This document shows, piece by piece, positions 49,865 through 60,100 of a stretch of DNA of 64,000 nucleotides. Position numbers and translations under genes: made by a program. The DNA lies in NCBI GenBank assembly GCA_021787435.1, contig JAJYLY010000009.1, forward strand, positions 28,865 to 92,864, read 5' to 3'. The notes beneath the pieces were generated by a model that was not told the DNA's origin, made no database searches, and worked only from the letters and a program-made list of their open reading frames with translations. Source of the DNA: Pseudomonadota bacterium. Lineage in GTDB: Bacteria > Pseudomonadota > Gammaproteobacteria > Burkholderiales > Gallionellaceae. Positions within the stretch are counted from its first letter, which is position 1. Each line of letters starts with the position of its first letter.

Positions 49865-51970
49865 ATGCAAGGGTTACAGCGAACGCCGCGACTCGAAGGC
49901 GGGGAGGTTGATGCCAAGCGTGCAGAAATTCTAGGCTATTTCCTTTCGACCTTCGATCGCTATGAGCAGCTGTTTGAGACGCTGTCCTGCGATGAGGCCT
50001 ATTTCGTCAAGCCTATTTCGCTGCGCCATCCGCTGATTTTCTATCTTGGCCACACGGCCACCTTCTTCGTCAACAAGCTTGTGCTCGCTGGGCTTTTGCA
50101 TGAGCGCATCAATGCACAATTCGAATCTGTCTTCGCGGTGGGCGTTGATGAAATGAGCTGGGATGATCTTGACGAGGCGCATTACGACTGGCCTGCCGTT
50201 GTCCAGGTGATGGCGTATCGCAGGCAGGTCAGAGAGGCGGTAGTCCGGTTGATACAAAGCGCGCCGCTTGCATTGCCGATAGGCTGGGATCATCCTTGGT
50301 GGGCGATACTGATGGGCATAGAGCATGAACGCATACACCTTGAGACTTCTTCCGTGCTGATACGCCAGCATGCAATCGGATACGTGCAGCCTCACCCGGC
50401 ATGGCAGCCTTGCCGGAAATGCGGCACCGCGCCGCAAAACCATCTGGTGAAAATTCCGGCCGGGAAAGTGCTGTCTGTCAAGGAAAGATCATCGTCTGTC
50501 TACGGATGGGACAACGAGTATGGAGAGCATGAGGCGAGCCTGCCGGCCTTCGAGGTCAGCCGTTATCTTGTAAGTAACCATGAGTTCTCTGATTTCGTCG
50601 AAGCAGGGGGCTATGCTGCAGACGAATATTGGGAAGCAGAGGGGCTGGCGTGGAGAAATTACAGCCGTGCTGAACATCCGACATTCTGGATCAGGAAGGG
50701 TGATGGCTGGTATTTGCGGCTGATGGCCGAAGTCGTCGCGATGCCTTGGGATTGGCCGGTTGAAGTCAACTATCACGAGGCCAGCGCATTCTGTAGATGG
50801 AAGAAGACGGATGCTGGGACGCCCGTGCGGCTGCCCACCGAAGACGAATGGTGCAGGCTGTATGATTTTTGCAGTATTGAAGAGATTAAGCCTGACAAGA
50901 TCGCGGCAGCCAATATTCATCTCGATCACTATGCATCTTCTTGTCCTGTGAACGAATTCCGCCATGGCGATCTTTACGATGTGAGAGGAAACGTCTGGCA
51001 GTGGACCGCCACGCCCACCTATCCCTATCCCGGGTTCGAGGTGCATCCGCTGTATGACGATTTCACCACGCCGACCTTTGATGGTAGGCATAATCTGATT
51101 AAGGGTGGGTCGTGGATATCCTGTGGCAACGAAGCCGAGAAGAGCGCGCGTTATGCTTTCCGCCGTCATTTCTTTCAGCATGCGGGGTTCCGTTATGTGG
51201 CAGGAGGGGAAGCGGTGAACCCGCCCTTGTCGAATTATGAGACGGATCGGATGCTTTCCGAATATGCAGAGTTCCATTACGGCGACTCCTATTTTGGTGT
51301 GACCAATTTTCCCGGCACCCTGGCCGGGATTGCAATCGATGCGATGGGCAACAGGCCTGCCCGTCGCGCACTGGACCTGGGATGCGCTGCGGGGCGCGCG
51401 ACCTTCGAGCTTGCGCGCCATTTCGACCATGTCACCGGCATCGATTTTTCCGCACGCTTCATCGGAATGGGGGCTGAGATGGCAAGGCAGGGCATATTGC
51501 GCTATCAGCTTGCTGACGAGGGAAACCTGGTCAGCTACAAGTCGCGTAGCCTGATTGAGCTGGGTCTCGATGCGGTCAGGAGTAGGGTGGATTTCTTTCA
51601 GGGAGACGCGTGCAATCTCAAGCCGCTTTTCAATGGCTATGATCTGATACTCGCCGCCAATCTGATCGATCGCCTATACAGCCCTGCAAAATTTTTAACC
51701 GAAGTGCATGAACGCCTCAATATGGGCGGCATATTGCTGATCGCTTCCCCCTATACCTGGCTTGCCGAACACACCAAACGCGAGGAATGGATAGGCGGAT
51801 TCAAGAAGGATGGAGAGAACTTCACCACGCTGGATGGGCTGAAGGAACTGCTCTTACCGCATTTCAAACTGAAGCAGGCGCCGCTCGATGTGCCTTTTGT
51901 GATCCGCGAGACTAGGCGCAAGTTCCAGCACAGCATTTCTGAAGTGACCCTGTGGGAGCGAATTGCTTGA
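49865..51970 (+). CDS. ovoA: OvoA: 5-histidylcysteine sulfoxide synthase / mercaptohistidine N-methyltransferase
   Basis: 701 residues, the OvoA size. Three domains in order: a DinB-like domain with non-heme iron ligands (LGHTATFFVNKL; GIEHERIHLETS), a formylglycine-generating-enzyme/EgtB-like domain (VSRYLVSNHEFSDFVEAGGY; DVRGNVWQWTATPTYPYPG; IKGGSWISCGNEAEKSARYAFRRHFF), and a C-terminal SAM methyltransferase domain (ALDLGCAAGRATFELAR). OvoA joins Cys to His C5 with oxidation and later N-methylates the 5-thiohistidine to ovothiol. ATG 49865 has GGGGGGA upstream. It overlaps the ovoB start. Having all three domains in one protein separates it from ergothioneine EgtB. Confidence 0.92.
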   Translation: MQGLQRTPRLEGGEVDAKRAEILGYFLSTFDRYEQLFETLSCDEAYFVKPISLRHPLIFYLGHTATFFVNKLVLAGLLHERINAQFESVFAVGVDEMSWDDLDEAHYDWPAVVQVMAYRRQVREAVVRLIQSAPLALPIGWDHPWWAILMGIEHERIHLETSSVLIRQHAIGYVQPHPAWQPCRKCGTAPQNHLVKIPAGKVLSVKERSSSVYGWDNEYGEHEASLPAFEVSRYLVSNHEFSDFVEAGGYAADEYWEAEGLAWRNYSRAEHPTFWIRKGDGWYLRLMAEVVAMPWDWPVEVNYHEASAFCRWKKTDAGTPVRLPTEDEWCRLYDFCSIEEIKPDKIAAANIHLDHYASSCPVNEFRHGDLYDVRGNVWQWTATPTYPYPGFEVHPLYDDFTTPTFDGRHNLIKGGSWISCGNEAEKSARYAFRRHFFQHAGFRYVAGGEAVNPPLSNYETDRMLSEYAEFHYGDSYFGVTNFPGTLAGIAIDAMGNRPARRALDLGCAAGRATFELARHFDHVTGIDFSARFIGMGAEMARQGILRYQLADEGNLVSYKSRSLIELGLDAVRSRVDFFQGDACNLKPLFNGYDLILAANLIDRLYSPAKFLTEVHERLNMGGILLIASPYTWLAEHTKREEWIGGFKKDGENFTTLDGLKELLLPHFKLKQAPLDVPFVIRETRRKFQHSISEVTLWERIA

Positions 51971-53133
51971 GTTTCGATTTCGACAGGGTGATTGCGCGCA
52001 AAGGCACGAATTCTGTGAAGCATGACGGGCGCGCCGCGTATTTCGGAACAGCGGATGTGCTGCCGCTTTGGGTCGCTGACATGGATTTTTCAGCACCCGA
52101 AGCCGTGACGCGTGCGCTGCTTGAGCGCGCAGAGCATCCTGTCTACGGTTACAGCCTTTACCCTGAGAGCATGTTCGATGCGCTTGCTTCATGGCTCATG
52201 AAACGCCATGGATGGGAAGTCGGGCGAGAAGCGATCATGATGGTGCCGGGCGTTGTGCCATCGCTTTACGCAACGGTGCTGGCATTGACCAGGCCGGGGG
52301 ATGGCGTGATCGTGCAGCCGCCCGTCTATCCCCCGTTCTTTTCGGCGGTGACGACCAATGGGCGCAGGCTGCTTGAAAACCCGCTCTGTCTGGAAAATGG
52401 ATGGTACGGCATGGACTTCGATCACCTCGAGCAATGCGCCAAGGATGGCGCAAGGCTGCTTTTGCTTTGCTCGCCGCACAATCCTGTCGGACGCGTGTGG
52501 AGCAGGACGGAGCTTTTGCAGTTGCTCGATATCGCAAGGCGCTATGACCTTGTGATACTCTCAGACGAGATACATGCAGACCTTGTTTATCCTGGCACGA
52601 TTCACACAGTACTAGGGACACTGGCAGGCGATGCAGACCATCTGATTACGGCCATCGCCCCTAGCAAGACCTTCAACATCCCGGGTCTTGGTCTGTCCTG
52701 CCTGATCGTCCAAGATCCCGAACATCGCCAGGCGATTCGCAAAGTATTCGACAGTTTGCATGTGAACAATGCGAACCCTTTCAGCATTGCCGCCTTCGAT
52801 GCAGCCTACCGCAGCGGCGAGGCTTGGCTTGACAGCCTGCTCGTCTATCTTGCAGGCAATCGCGATTGCGTCAGGGACTATATGGCAGATTATTTGCCGA
52901 ATATCCGCCTGACCGAGCCCGAGGGCACGTATCTGCTCTGGCTGGATTGCAAAAAACTTGACATGAGCGATGAAGAACTTCGCGATTTTTTTGTGCACGC
53001 GGCGCATGTCGGGATGAATCCCGGTATCACTTTCGGCGCGGGCGGCAGTGGCTTCATGCGCCTTAACATCGCCGCACCGCGCAGCGTGATTCTCGAAGCG
53101 CTGGCGCGCATTTCAAGGGCGATTGAAGTCTGA
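51967..53133 (+). CDS. ovoB: OvoB: PLP-dependent C-S lyase of ovothiol synthesis
   Basis: 388 residues. Fold type I aminotransferase-like PLP enzyme of the PatB/MalY cystathionine beta-lyase group: SFDFDRVIARKGTNSVKHDG, LPLWVADMDFSAPEAV, CSPHNPVGRVWSR, ILSDEIHADLVYPG and SKTFNIPGLGLSC (PLP Lys). Next to ovoA this is the expected lyase that cleaves the histidylcysteine sulfoxide to 5-thiohistidine. The TTG at 51967 overlaps the ovoA stop (TTGA) and has GGGAG eight bases upstream; the GTG at 51952 is an alternative. Confidence 0.85.
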   Translation: MSFDFDRVIARKGTNSVKHDGRAAYFGTADVLPLWVADMDFSAPEAVTRALLERAEHPVYGYSLYPESMFDALASWLMKRHGWEVGREAIMMVPGVVPSLYATVLALTRPGDGVIVQPPVYPPFFSAVTTNGRRLLENPLCLENGWYGMDFDHLEQCAKDGARLLLLCSPHNPVGRVWSRTELLQLLDIARRYDLVILSDEIHADLVYPGTIHTVLGTLAGDADHLITAIAPSKTFNIPGLGLSCLIVQDPEHRQAIRKVFDSLHVNNANPFSIAAFDAAYRSGEAWLDSLLVYLAGNRDCVRDYMADYLPNIRLTEPEGTYLLWLDCKKLDMSDEELRDFFVHAAHVGMNPGITFGAGGSGFMRLNIAAPRSVILEALARISRAIEV

Positions 53134-53261
53134 CCGTTCATTGACTGGAAATTGACCGTCCGTCTGTTTCTTCTTCCGCTAGGCAGACTGCTGTCAACCG
53201 CTGTGCGGGCTTGGGGTGGTCCTGCTGATTTTGCTAAAGTTCTGCCATCAATTCATGAGAG

Positions 53262-53420
53262 ATGAAAATGAAGTATCACAACGGACATTTACGCAACGAG
53301 CTGGATGATACGCTCTGCATCAGGACGAAAATTCAGAAGCTGAGCTGGAAGGAATGTGCACCTTTTATCATTCTGGCCGCATTGATGGTGGGTCTGATGA
53401 TCTACGGCCTGAACCCATAG
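53262..53420 (+). CDS. Small 52-residue single-pass membrane protein
   Basis: A short frame starting ATG 53262 (or 53268) after GAGAG. A polar, basic N-terminus (KMKYHNGHLRNELDDTLCIR...KLSWKEC) is followed by one hydrophobic helix (FIILAALMVGLMIYGL) ending at NP. No family recognised. Codon choice and the helix argue for a real small protein. It is 128 bases after ovoB, so it may be in the same transcript. Confidence 0.55.
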   Translation: MKMKYHNGHLRNELDDTLCIRTKIQKLSWKECAPFIILAALMVGLMIYGLNP

Positions 53421-53422
53421 CT

Positions 53423-53848
53423 TCACGAGTTGGGCGCTTCCTTCAGCCAGGCGGTGTAGAGCGACCATTGTGCATCCGGCTGGCTGTCGTATTCAATGCG
53501 ATATTCGGAGTGCAGTTCCTGCAGCGGCTTCAACACTTCGTGCAGCGCGGCATTGCCACCATAGTAAAAAAAATATTCACGTCTTCCGGCCGATATCGCG
53601 CGGCGCACATAGACTGCCCATCCGTTGCTGAATTCCGAAGCCAGCCTTAATAAGTCGCTTTCGATTTCAGCCAGCGTGTCCGTTTCGGCGTGATTCCAGA
53701 AACGCCCTTCGGTATTCTGCCTGCACCACACGCCAAACCACGCCAGATTGGGCAATTCTTCGCTTGGCATGTCGGCCACAAACCGGTTGTCCAGCAGGAT
53801 TTGAAAGGGGTCACCAATGATGGTCGTGTCAAAAAGTTGCCAGGTCAT
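53423..53848 (-). CDS. DUF695 domain protein
   Basis: 141 residues, no signal peptide, beginning MTWQLFDTTIIGDPFQI with AGGA at good distance. DLLRLASEFSNGWAVYVRRAISAGRREYFFYY resembles the DUF695 pattern, and the C-terminus has LHSEYRIEYDSQPDAQWSLY. The open frame extends upstream 44 residues without homology. The function is unknown. Its stop is 2 bases from the small membrane-protein stop (convergent). Confidence 0.7.
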   Translation of the reverse strand: MTWQLFDTTIIGDPFQILLDNRFVADMPSEELPNLAWFGVWCRQNTEGRFWNHAETDTLAEIESDLLRLASEFSNGWAVYVRRAISAGRREYFFYYGGNAALHEVLKPLQELHSEYRIEYDSQPDAQWSLYTAWLKEAPNS

Positions 53849-54037
53849 TATATTCCTCAAGTTTGTCGATTCATCACTCGTTCTGCATATTCTACCCGAT
53901 GCCAGATAGGAACTTGCAAAAGGAACCTTTGCCGGATTTAATGGCCACACGCCCAGTTTCCGGAATCCGCAGAAAAGCATATAAAATCGCGCAGTGTCAC
54001 TGCGTCATGCAACAGAACAAGAGCCGCATAAAAACAT

Positions 54038-55771
54038 ATGAAGATTCGCCTCGTATTAACGATGATCCTGGCAATGCCTGTGCTTTGCAGCGCATCGACT
54101 TTTTTCTTTCCCGCCAGTCATCCCGCCTATGTTTCGGGTGATGCGCCAAAATGGCTGCGCGATGGTCATGGCCATGACGGGTATGTCACCGTGACGACTG
54201 AGGTGATACCGGCAAAAAGCTGTGTTCCCCTTTCAAACCACAGTTTCTGGGGGGGCGAGAACACGCAACTCGTGCTGGCGGTCAAGACCAAAGGGTTCAA
54301 AAGCAAGCTTGATGGACAGGAAATTCCTATCGCCACTTTCGATGGCAGAGACAACGGCTCTCAATGTGCAACCTTGAGCACGCTGCCGATGAATGTCGTG
54401 CCGCTTGCGCTGCTCGGTACATTTTCCGTTTTCAATCCCGGCGAATTGTCCCTGGTCCTTGATGTCAAAAGTGCGAGCGACTCCAAGCAGGACTTCATAG
54501 GCTCGGCCAAATTCCTGTTGGGCGCTGCAGCAATGGTGGCGACTGGGGGCTCGGCCGCTGCCATCGGCGGGGTTGCATCGACAGTAGGCAATCCCGTGCT
54601 GTCCGAAGCGCAAACGAGAACCAATGCGTTGATGAAAGACATGGTGGACAGCAAGACCAAGATGAGCCTGACTTGGCCAAAACTGCGAAGCGGCTTACGG
54701 TCGATTGAAATTCCGGTGTACCGGGCGGAGAGCAGTCTGGGTAGTTCTGCAGACAGGAAGATTATGCAATTGCAGGCAGATGACAAGGCTGACAGGACGA
54801 TGCTGTTCACCGTGAGGTTTACCTTCAACTTCATGAGTAGCCTGTTCGACACAGCCTCATCGGATGCAGATGGCATCCCCAACCCTGACAACATCTCCAG
54901 TTCCAGCGTGCTCAATTATCAGATTTCGGGGAATCCTTACAACTTCCTGCAGATTCTCAATGACGCATCTCCCAGCCTGTTGCGGACTGTCACGGTTGCC
55001 GAAGGGCACGACCTGACCGAGGCTTGCGGCATCGCATCCGACAAGCTGAGGAAGATGGATCTAAGCAATATCGATATGGCAATTGTGATGAAGTCATTCA
55101 TAGACGAAGCCAAGGGAGGCAGTGACTGGTACAGGAACCCAGCTCTGGTCAGGCGTTGCTTTGCCCAGTTTCCCGGTATAGAGGTGTTTCTGGAAAAATT
55201 GTATGGGATATCCACCCCGAAATTCGTCATCGGCGACGTTCAGGATGGCGTTGGGTCTGCCTATCAGAATTGGCGGGATATCATCGGTCCTGTGCTTGCG
55301 AATTTCAGAAACGCGTTGACTGCAAGGCAGGATCGCGCCGAGGTGCTGGAGAGCTTCAATGACAAACAGGACATCAAGCTTTCCTTCTCGCCTGATATGG
55401 AAGGCTGGACTGCTCCCGGTTCATCTGTGCCAAACCCTTATCCCGGGATAGAGAAGTTGGCAAACAGGGAGGTCAAGACGATAGGCTGCTTCATCTACAA
55501 GGACACGGGAAACCTGAACCTGCATCACCCCGGTGCCTATTTCATCATGGAGGATATGGACGGGCATTTCTGGCGCAATGCGGTGCAATTCTCAGCCGAA
55601 GACAGGATACTGAGTCTGGATATCTCGGCACTGTCGGCTGACTGGGAGAGATATTTCGAGTCCTATCATTACCCAGGAGGTGAATGTGCAGGCATTCTGG
55701 AAAGATACAAGAGAAAAGCGCTGGACAGTCTGAGTCAGCAGTCGGGGCGCGCTGCTGGCGGATCTCAATAA
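54038..55771 (+). CDS. Large secreted protein of unknown family
   Basis: 577 residues with a signal peptide (KIRLVLTMILAMPVLCSASTF). I do not recognise a family. Features: a Cys in IPAKSCVPLSNHSFWGG and NGSQCATLSTLP (possible disulfide), a Gly/Ala-rich hydrophobic stretch (SAKFLLGAAAMVATGGSAAAIGGVAS) at about residue 165, and later EACGIASDK, RRCFAQFPGI, IGCFIYKDTGNLNLHHPGAYF and PGGECAGIL. The last region (ISLDIS-like, DGHFWRNAVQFSAEDRILSLD) looks like a beta-rich domain. Six or more Cys fit the oxidising periplasm. It ends 3 bases before the convergent MFS gene. Confidence 0.6.
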   Translation: MKIRLVLTMILAMPVLCSASTFFFPASHPAYVSGDAPKWLRDGHGHDGYVTVTTEVIPAKSCVPLSNHSFWGGENTQLVLAVKTKGFKSKLDGQEIPIATFDGRDNGSQCATLSTLPMNVVPLALLGTFSVFNPGELSLVLDVKSASDSKQDFIGSAKFLLGAAAMVATGGSAAAIGGVASTVGNPVLSEAQTRTNALMKDMVDSKTKMSLTWPKLRSGLRSIEIPVYRAESSLGSSADRKIMQLQADDKADRTMLFTVRFTFNFMSSLFDTASSDADGIPNPDNISSSSVLNYQISGNPYNFLQILNDASPSLLRTVTVAEGHDLTEACGIASDKLRKMDLSNIDMAIVMKSFIDEAKGGSDWYRNPALVRRCFAQFPGIEVFLEKLYGISTPKFVIGDVQDGVGSAYQNWRDIIGPVLANFRNALTARQDRAEVLESFNDKQDIKLSFSPDMEGWTAPGSSVPNPYPGIEKLANREVKTIGCFIYKDTGNLNLHHPGAYFIMEDMDGHFWRNAVQFSAEDRILSLDISALSADWERYFESYHYPGGECAGILERYKRKALDSLSQQSGRAAGGSQ

Positions 55772-55774
55772 CTT

Positions 55775-56992
55775 TCAGAATGCATGCTGCTTATCGTGCA
55801 TCACGATGCGTGAGACAAACGCGATCGCAAGCAGATTGGCTGTAATTGCAACATAACCTACCTTGTCGTAGCCTATGAGGTGTCCTGATGCACTTTGCGT
55901 GGTGATGAGTCCTGCCAACATCGCAGCCAAGCCGCTTGCCAGTTGCTGCATCGCTGCGTTGAGCGACATGAAGGTGCCGCGCAGTTTAGGCACGGCTGCC
56001 GAGGTGATGATCGCCATCGCCGGGATCATGCGCCCTGAGACTAGCACGAAGAATGCGGTGGTGCACGACACCCACAGCCAAAGCGGCGCGATGCCGATGT
56101 GGGTAACGGCGAACAGCGGCAGGATAGCGGCGAAAGCCAGAATGCGATAGATCTTCATTTTGCCCTTCGCATCTGCGATGCGCCCGATGCGGCGCGAAGT
56201 AAAAAGCGTTGCCGCCCCGCCTGCGAGATACACATAGGGAATGTCATGTAGCGCAATACCGACATTGGATACCGCATAGACGGTGATGTAAGGGATCACG
56301 GTGAATCCGGAAAAAAGCACCAGCATGGTGAAGAGGAGCGCGCGCAGATGGTTGGCATCCCCCAGCACTTCGAACATCGCAGAGAAAGGGTGGGCGCGCT
56401 TTTCCGCACTCAGGTGATGCCGGACATCCGGCAGGGAGCGCTCAGCGATCAAAAGAAACAGCGCGGTGATGCAGGCAATCAGCATGAAGGGCGCGCGCCA
56501 CTGGAAGTGGTTGGCAAGCCAGAGTGAGAGCGGCACACCGGCCACGGTGGATAGTGAAAATGCGGCGGAGATGATGCCGCTTGCGGTGGCGCGGCGCTCG
56601 AACGGAATCAGATCGCCGATCAGTGTCTGCACCATCGCCCCCATGATGCCGCCGAATGCGCCTGCCAGTCCGCGCGCGATCAGCAGGGCGAGATAGCTGG
56701 GTGCCAGTCCGCAAGCCAGCGTTGCCAGGCCGAACAGCAAAAAGATGGTGAGCAGCAGGCGTTTTCGCTCGAACTTGTCAACGAAGGTGGAGGCGAATAA
56801 TCCAGCAAGGGCCGCGCTGAAGCTGTAGGAGGCGACCAGGAAGCCGAACTGGTGCGTGCTGATGCTAAATTCGCGCATCAGTATCGGCCCTAGCGGCATC
56901 ATGATCATGAAGTCCAGGATATGAGAGAACTGTATGCCGGAGAGGGTCAGCAGCAGATAGCGTTCGCGTTTGGGAGTGAGGGTTGGATGCAT
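55775..56992 (-). CDS. MFS transporter
   Basis: 405 residues, 12 predicted TM helices. N-terminal FSHILDFMIMMPLGPILMREF and the loop DKFERKRLLL after helix 2 fit drug/sugar efflux MFS members (DHA1-like; YjeM/AraJ type). The second half begins DANHLRALLFTMLVLFSGFTVIPYITVY. I chose Met 56992; an upstream GTG at 57016 would add 8 residues. The substrate is unknown. Confidence 0.85.
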   Translation of the reverse strand: MHPTLTPKRERYLLLTLSGIQFSHILDFMIMMPLGPILMREFSISTHQFGFLVASYSFSAALAGLFASTFVDKFERKRLLLTIFLLFGLATLACGLAPSYLALLIARGLAGAFGGIMGAMVQTLIGDLIPFERRATASGIISAAFSLSTVAGVPLSLWLANHFQWRAPFMLIACITALFLLIAERSLPDVRHHLSAEKRAHPFSAMFEVLGDANHLRALLFTMLVLFSGFTVIPYITVYAVSNVGIALHDIPYVYLAGGAATLFTSRRIGRIADAKGKMKIYRILAFAAILPLFAVTHIGIAPLWLWVSCTTAFFVLVSGRMIPAMAIITSAAVPKLRGTFMSLNAAMQQLASGLAAMLAGLITTQSASGHLIGYDKVGYVAITANLLAIAFVSRIVMHDKQHAF

Positions 56993-57102
56993 GACGATGA
57001 ATAATTTGATCAGCACGCATTCTATCAGCAGGGGCCATCCTGTTCATCGGCCGATTTCAGATAGTGGTAAAATCCTCGCTGAACTTTCATAATTTCTCAG
57101 TC

Positions 57103-60100
57103 ATGTTGTTACCCGCCTTTGTCCATCTTCGCCTGCACAGCGAGTATTCCATCACCGATGGGATGCTACGCATCGACAAAGCGGTGGATGCTGCAAAAAA
57201 AGACGGAATGCCCGCACTTGCGCTGACCGATCTGTCCAACTTTTCCGGCCTGGTGAAATTCTACAAGGCCGCACGCAGCAAGGGGATTAAGCCGCTTGCC
57301 GGCGCGGATGTGTATATCACCAATGAAGCGGACCGCGACAGGCCTTACAGAATGCTGCTGCTTTGCCAGTCGGCAGATGGCTATCTGCGTCTTTGCAGGC
57401 TGCTGTCGCGCGCTTATCTTTCGAATCAGCACCATGGCCGCCCAGAATTGCGCCGCGAATGGTTCGTTGATGAGGGCACGGAAGGGCTGATCGCGCTCTC
57501 GGGTGCACATCTTGGCGATGTGGGCAACGCGCTGCTCTCGGGAAATGCGGCACAGGCGCGCCAGTTTGTCAGAACATGGGTAGGTCTGTTCGACAGGCGC
57601 TTTTACATCGAGGTGCAGCGTGCGGGATTTTCCGATGAAGAAATCTATATACAGTTAGTTTTACCGCTGGCAGCCGAATTCGAACTGCCTGTCGTTGCAA
57701 CTCATCCTGCGCAGTTTCTGGGCCCGGACGATTTCATGGCGCACGAGGCGAGGGTGTGCATCGCAGAGGGATATGTGATCAACGACAAACGCCGCGAGCG
57801 GGCATTCAGGGAAGGACAGTATTTCAAGACACAGGAAGAGATGATCGCGCTGTTTGCGGATATGCCGGAGGCGCTGCAAAACAGCGTCGAGGTCGCCAAG
57901 CGTTGCAATCTTGAACTGGTGCTGGGAAAACCGCGTCTGCCGGATTTTCCAACACCCAATGGCGAGAGCCTGGATGATTATCTGCTTTTAGAGTCCGAGC
58001 GCGGGTTGGAACAGCGCATGGCGCTGCTTTATCCGGATGAGGCCGAACGCGCGGCCAAGCTGCCGCAATACCGGGAGCGCCTGCTGTTCGAGATACAGAC
58101 CATCGTGAAGATGGGTTTTCCGGGCTACTTCCTAATCGTTGCGGATTTCATCCGCTGGGCGAAGGCTTACCGCTCGGGGGATTTTCCCAACGGCATACCT
58201 GTGGGGCCCGGGAGGGGTTCGGGCGCGGGATCGCTGGTTGCCTATTGTCTTTTGATCACCGATCTCGATCCGCTGCGCTATGAGTTGTTGTTCGAGCGTT
58301 TCCTGAATCCCGAGCGAGTGTCCATGCCTGACTTCGACGTGGATTTCTGCCAGGACGGGCGCGAGCTTGTAATCGACTATGTGAAAGAGAAATATGGTGC
58401 GGCGTGCGTTTCGCAGATCGCCACTTTCGGCACCATGGCCTCTAAGGCGGTGATTCGCGATGTGGGGCGCGTGATGGAATTCCCATATGGCTTGTGCGAC
58501 CGATTGTCCAAGCTGATCCCGCTCGAAGGGGTGAAGCCCGTCTCGCTTGCAAAGGCGCGCGAGATGGAGCCCGAAATCAACGCGGTCGCAGAGAGTGAAG
58601 AAGGCGTGCCGGAATTGCTTGAGCTTGCGGCACGCCTTGAAGATCTGACGCGAAACGTCGGCATGCATGCAGGCGGCGTGGTGATCGCGCCCGGCAAGTT
58701 GAGCGACTTCTGTCCGGTTTATTGTTCGGATGGCGGGAACAACGTGGTCAGCCAGTTCGACAAGGATGATGTCGAGGCGATAGGCCTCGTGAAGTTCGAT
58801 TTTCTGGGTCTGCGCACGCTGACCATCATCGATTGGGCGGTGCGGTATATCAAGCAGGGTTCAGGATTCAGGAGGCAGCAGGCAGCAGGTGAGATCTTAG
58901 TTGAATCTGGTATCCTGAGTCCTGCGTCCTTCTCGATCGAGAACATCCCATTGGACGACAGGGAGACCTACGACAGGATATTCAAGACCGCCAACACTAC
59001 CGCAGTGTTCCAGTTTGAATCGCGTGGCATGAAAGACACGCTGATAAAAGCAAAGCCGGATTGTCTGGAAGACTTGATCGCGTTGAATGCGCTTTATCGT
59101 CCCGGACCTATGGAGTTTATCCCCGATTACATCAACCGCAAGCACGGGCGCGAGCAGGTGATTATTCCGCACCCTCTGCTCGAGAAGGTGGTCGGCAATA
59201 CTTACGGCATCATGGTGTACCAAGAGCAGGTGATGCAGGCAGCGCAGGTGGTCGCGGGCTATACGCTGGGTGGTGCTGACATGCTGCGCCGGGCGATGGG
59301 CAAAAAGAAACCCGAGGAGATGGCAGAGCAGCGCGGCATTTTTGTGGCAGGCAGCGGCAAGAACGGCATCGACGAGAAGAAGGCGAACGAAATCTTCGAC
59401 ACGATGGAAAGCTTCGCAGGCTACGGCTTCAACAAGTCTCATGCGGCGGCCTATTCGTTGGTTGCCTACCAGACCGCCTATCTAAAGTGTCATTATCCTG
59501 CCGCGTTCATGGCGGCGACCATGACCTCGGAAATGGATAATACCGACAAGGTGCGCTTTTTCTATGCCGATACACTGCAACAGGGCATACGCATCTTACT
59601 ACCGGATGTAAACAGTTCTGGCTATGCATTCGCCCCCGTGGATGAAAAGACGATAGCGTATGGTCTGGGCGCGATCAAGGGAACCGGTAAGGCTGCGATA
59701 GAGAGCATCGTCAACGCGCGGGCCTCCGGCGCATTCAGCGATCTGTTCGATTTCTGTCGCCGCGTGGACAAGCGCTTGGTCAACCGACGTACCATGGAAA
59801 CCCTGATCCGCGCCGGAGCGTTCGATTCCGTCAACGATCACAGGGCGGCTTTGATGGCGAGCGTCGATGCAGCACTTGCGAGCGCTGATCAGCAGGCAAG
59901 ATCAGCGAACCAAGACAGCCTGTTTGGCGACAGCGATGCGGATGACATTCTGATACACCAGACTGCCGATGTGCCGCGCTGGTCCATGCGCGAACAGTTG
60001 GCGCACGAGAAGGCGAGCCTCGGCATGTATTTTGGCGGCCATCCCTATCAGGAGTATGAAAAAGAACTGGCAAATTTCATCAAAGTAAAGCTGGGTAATC

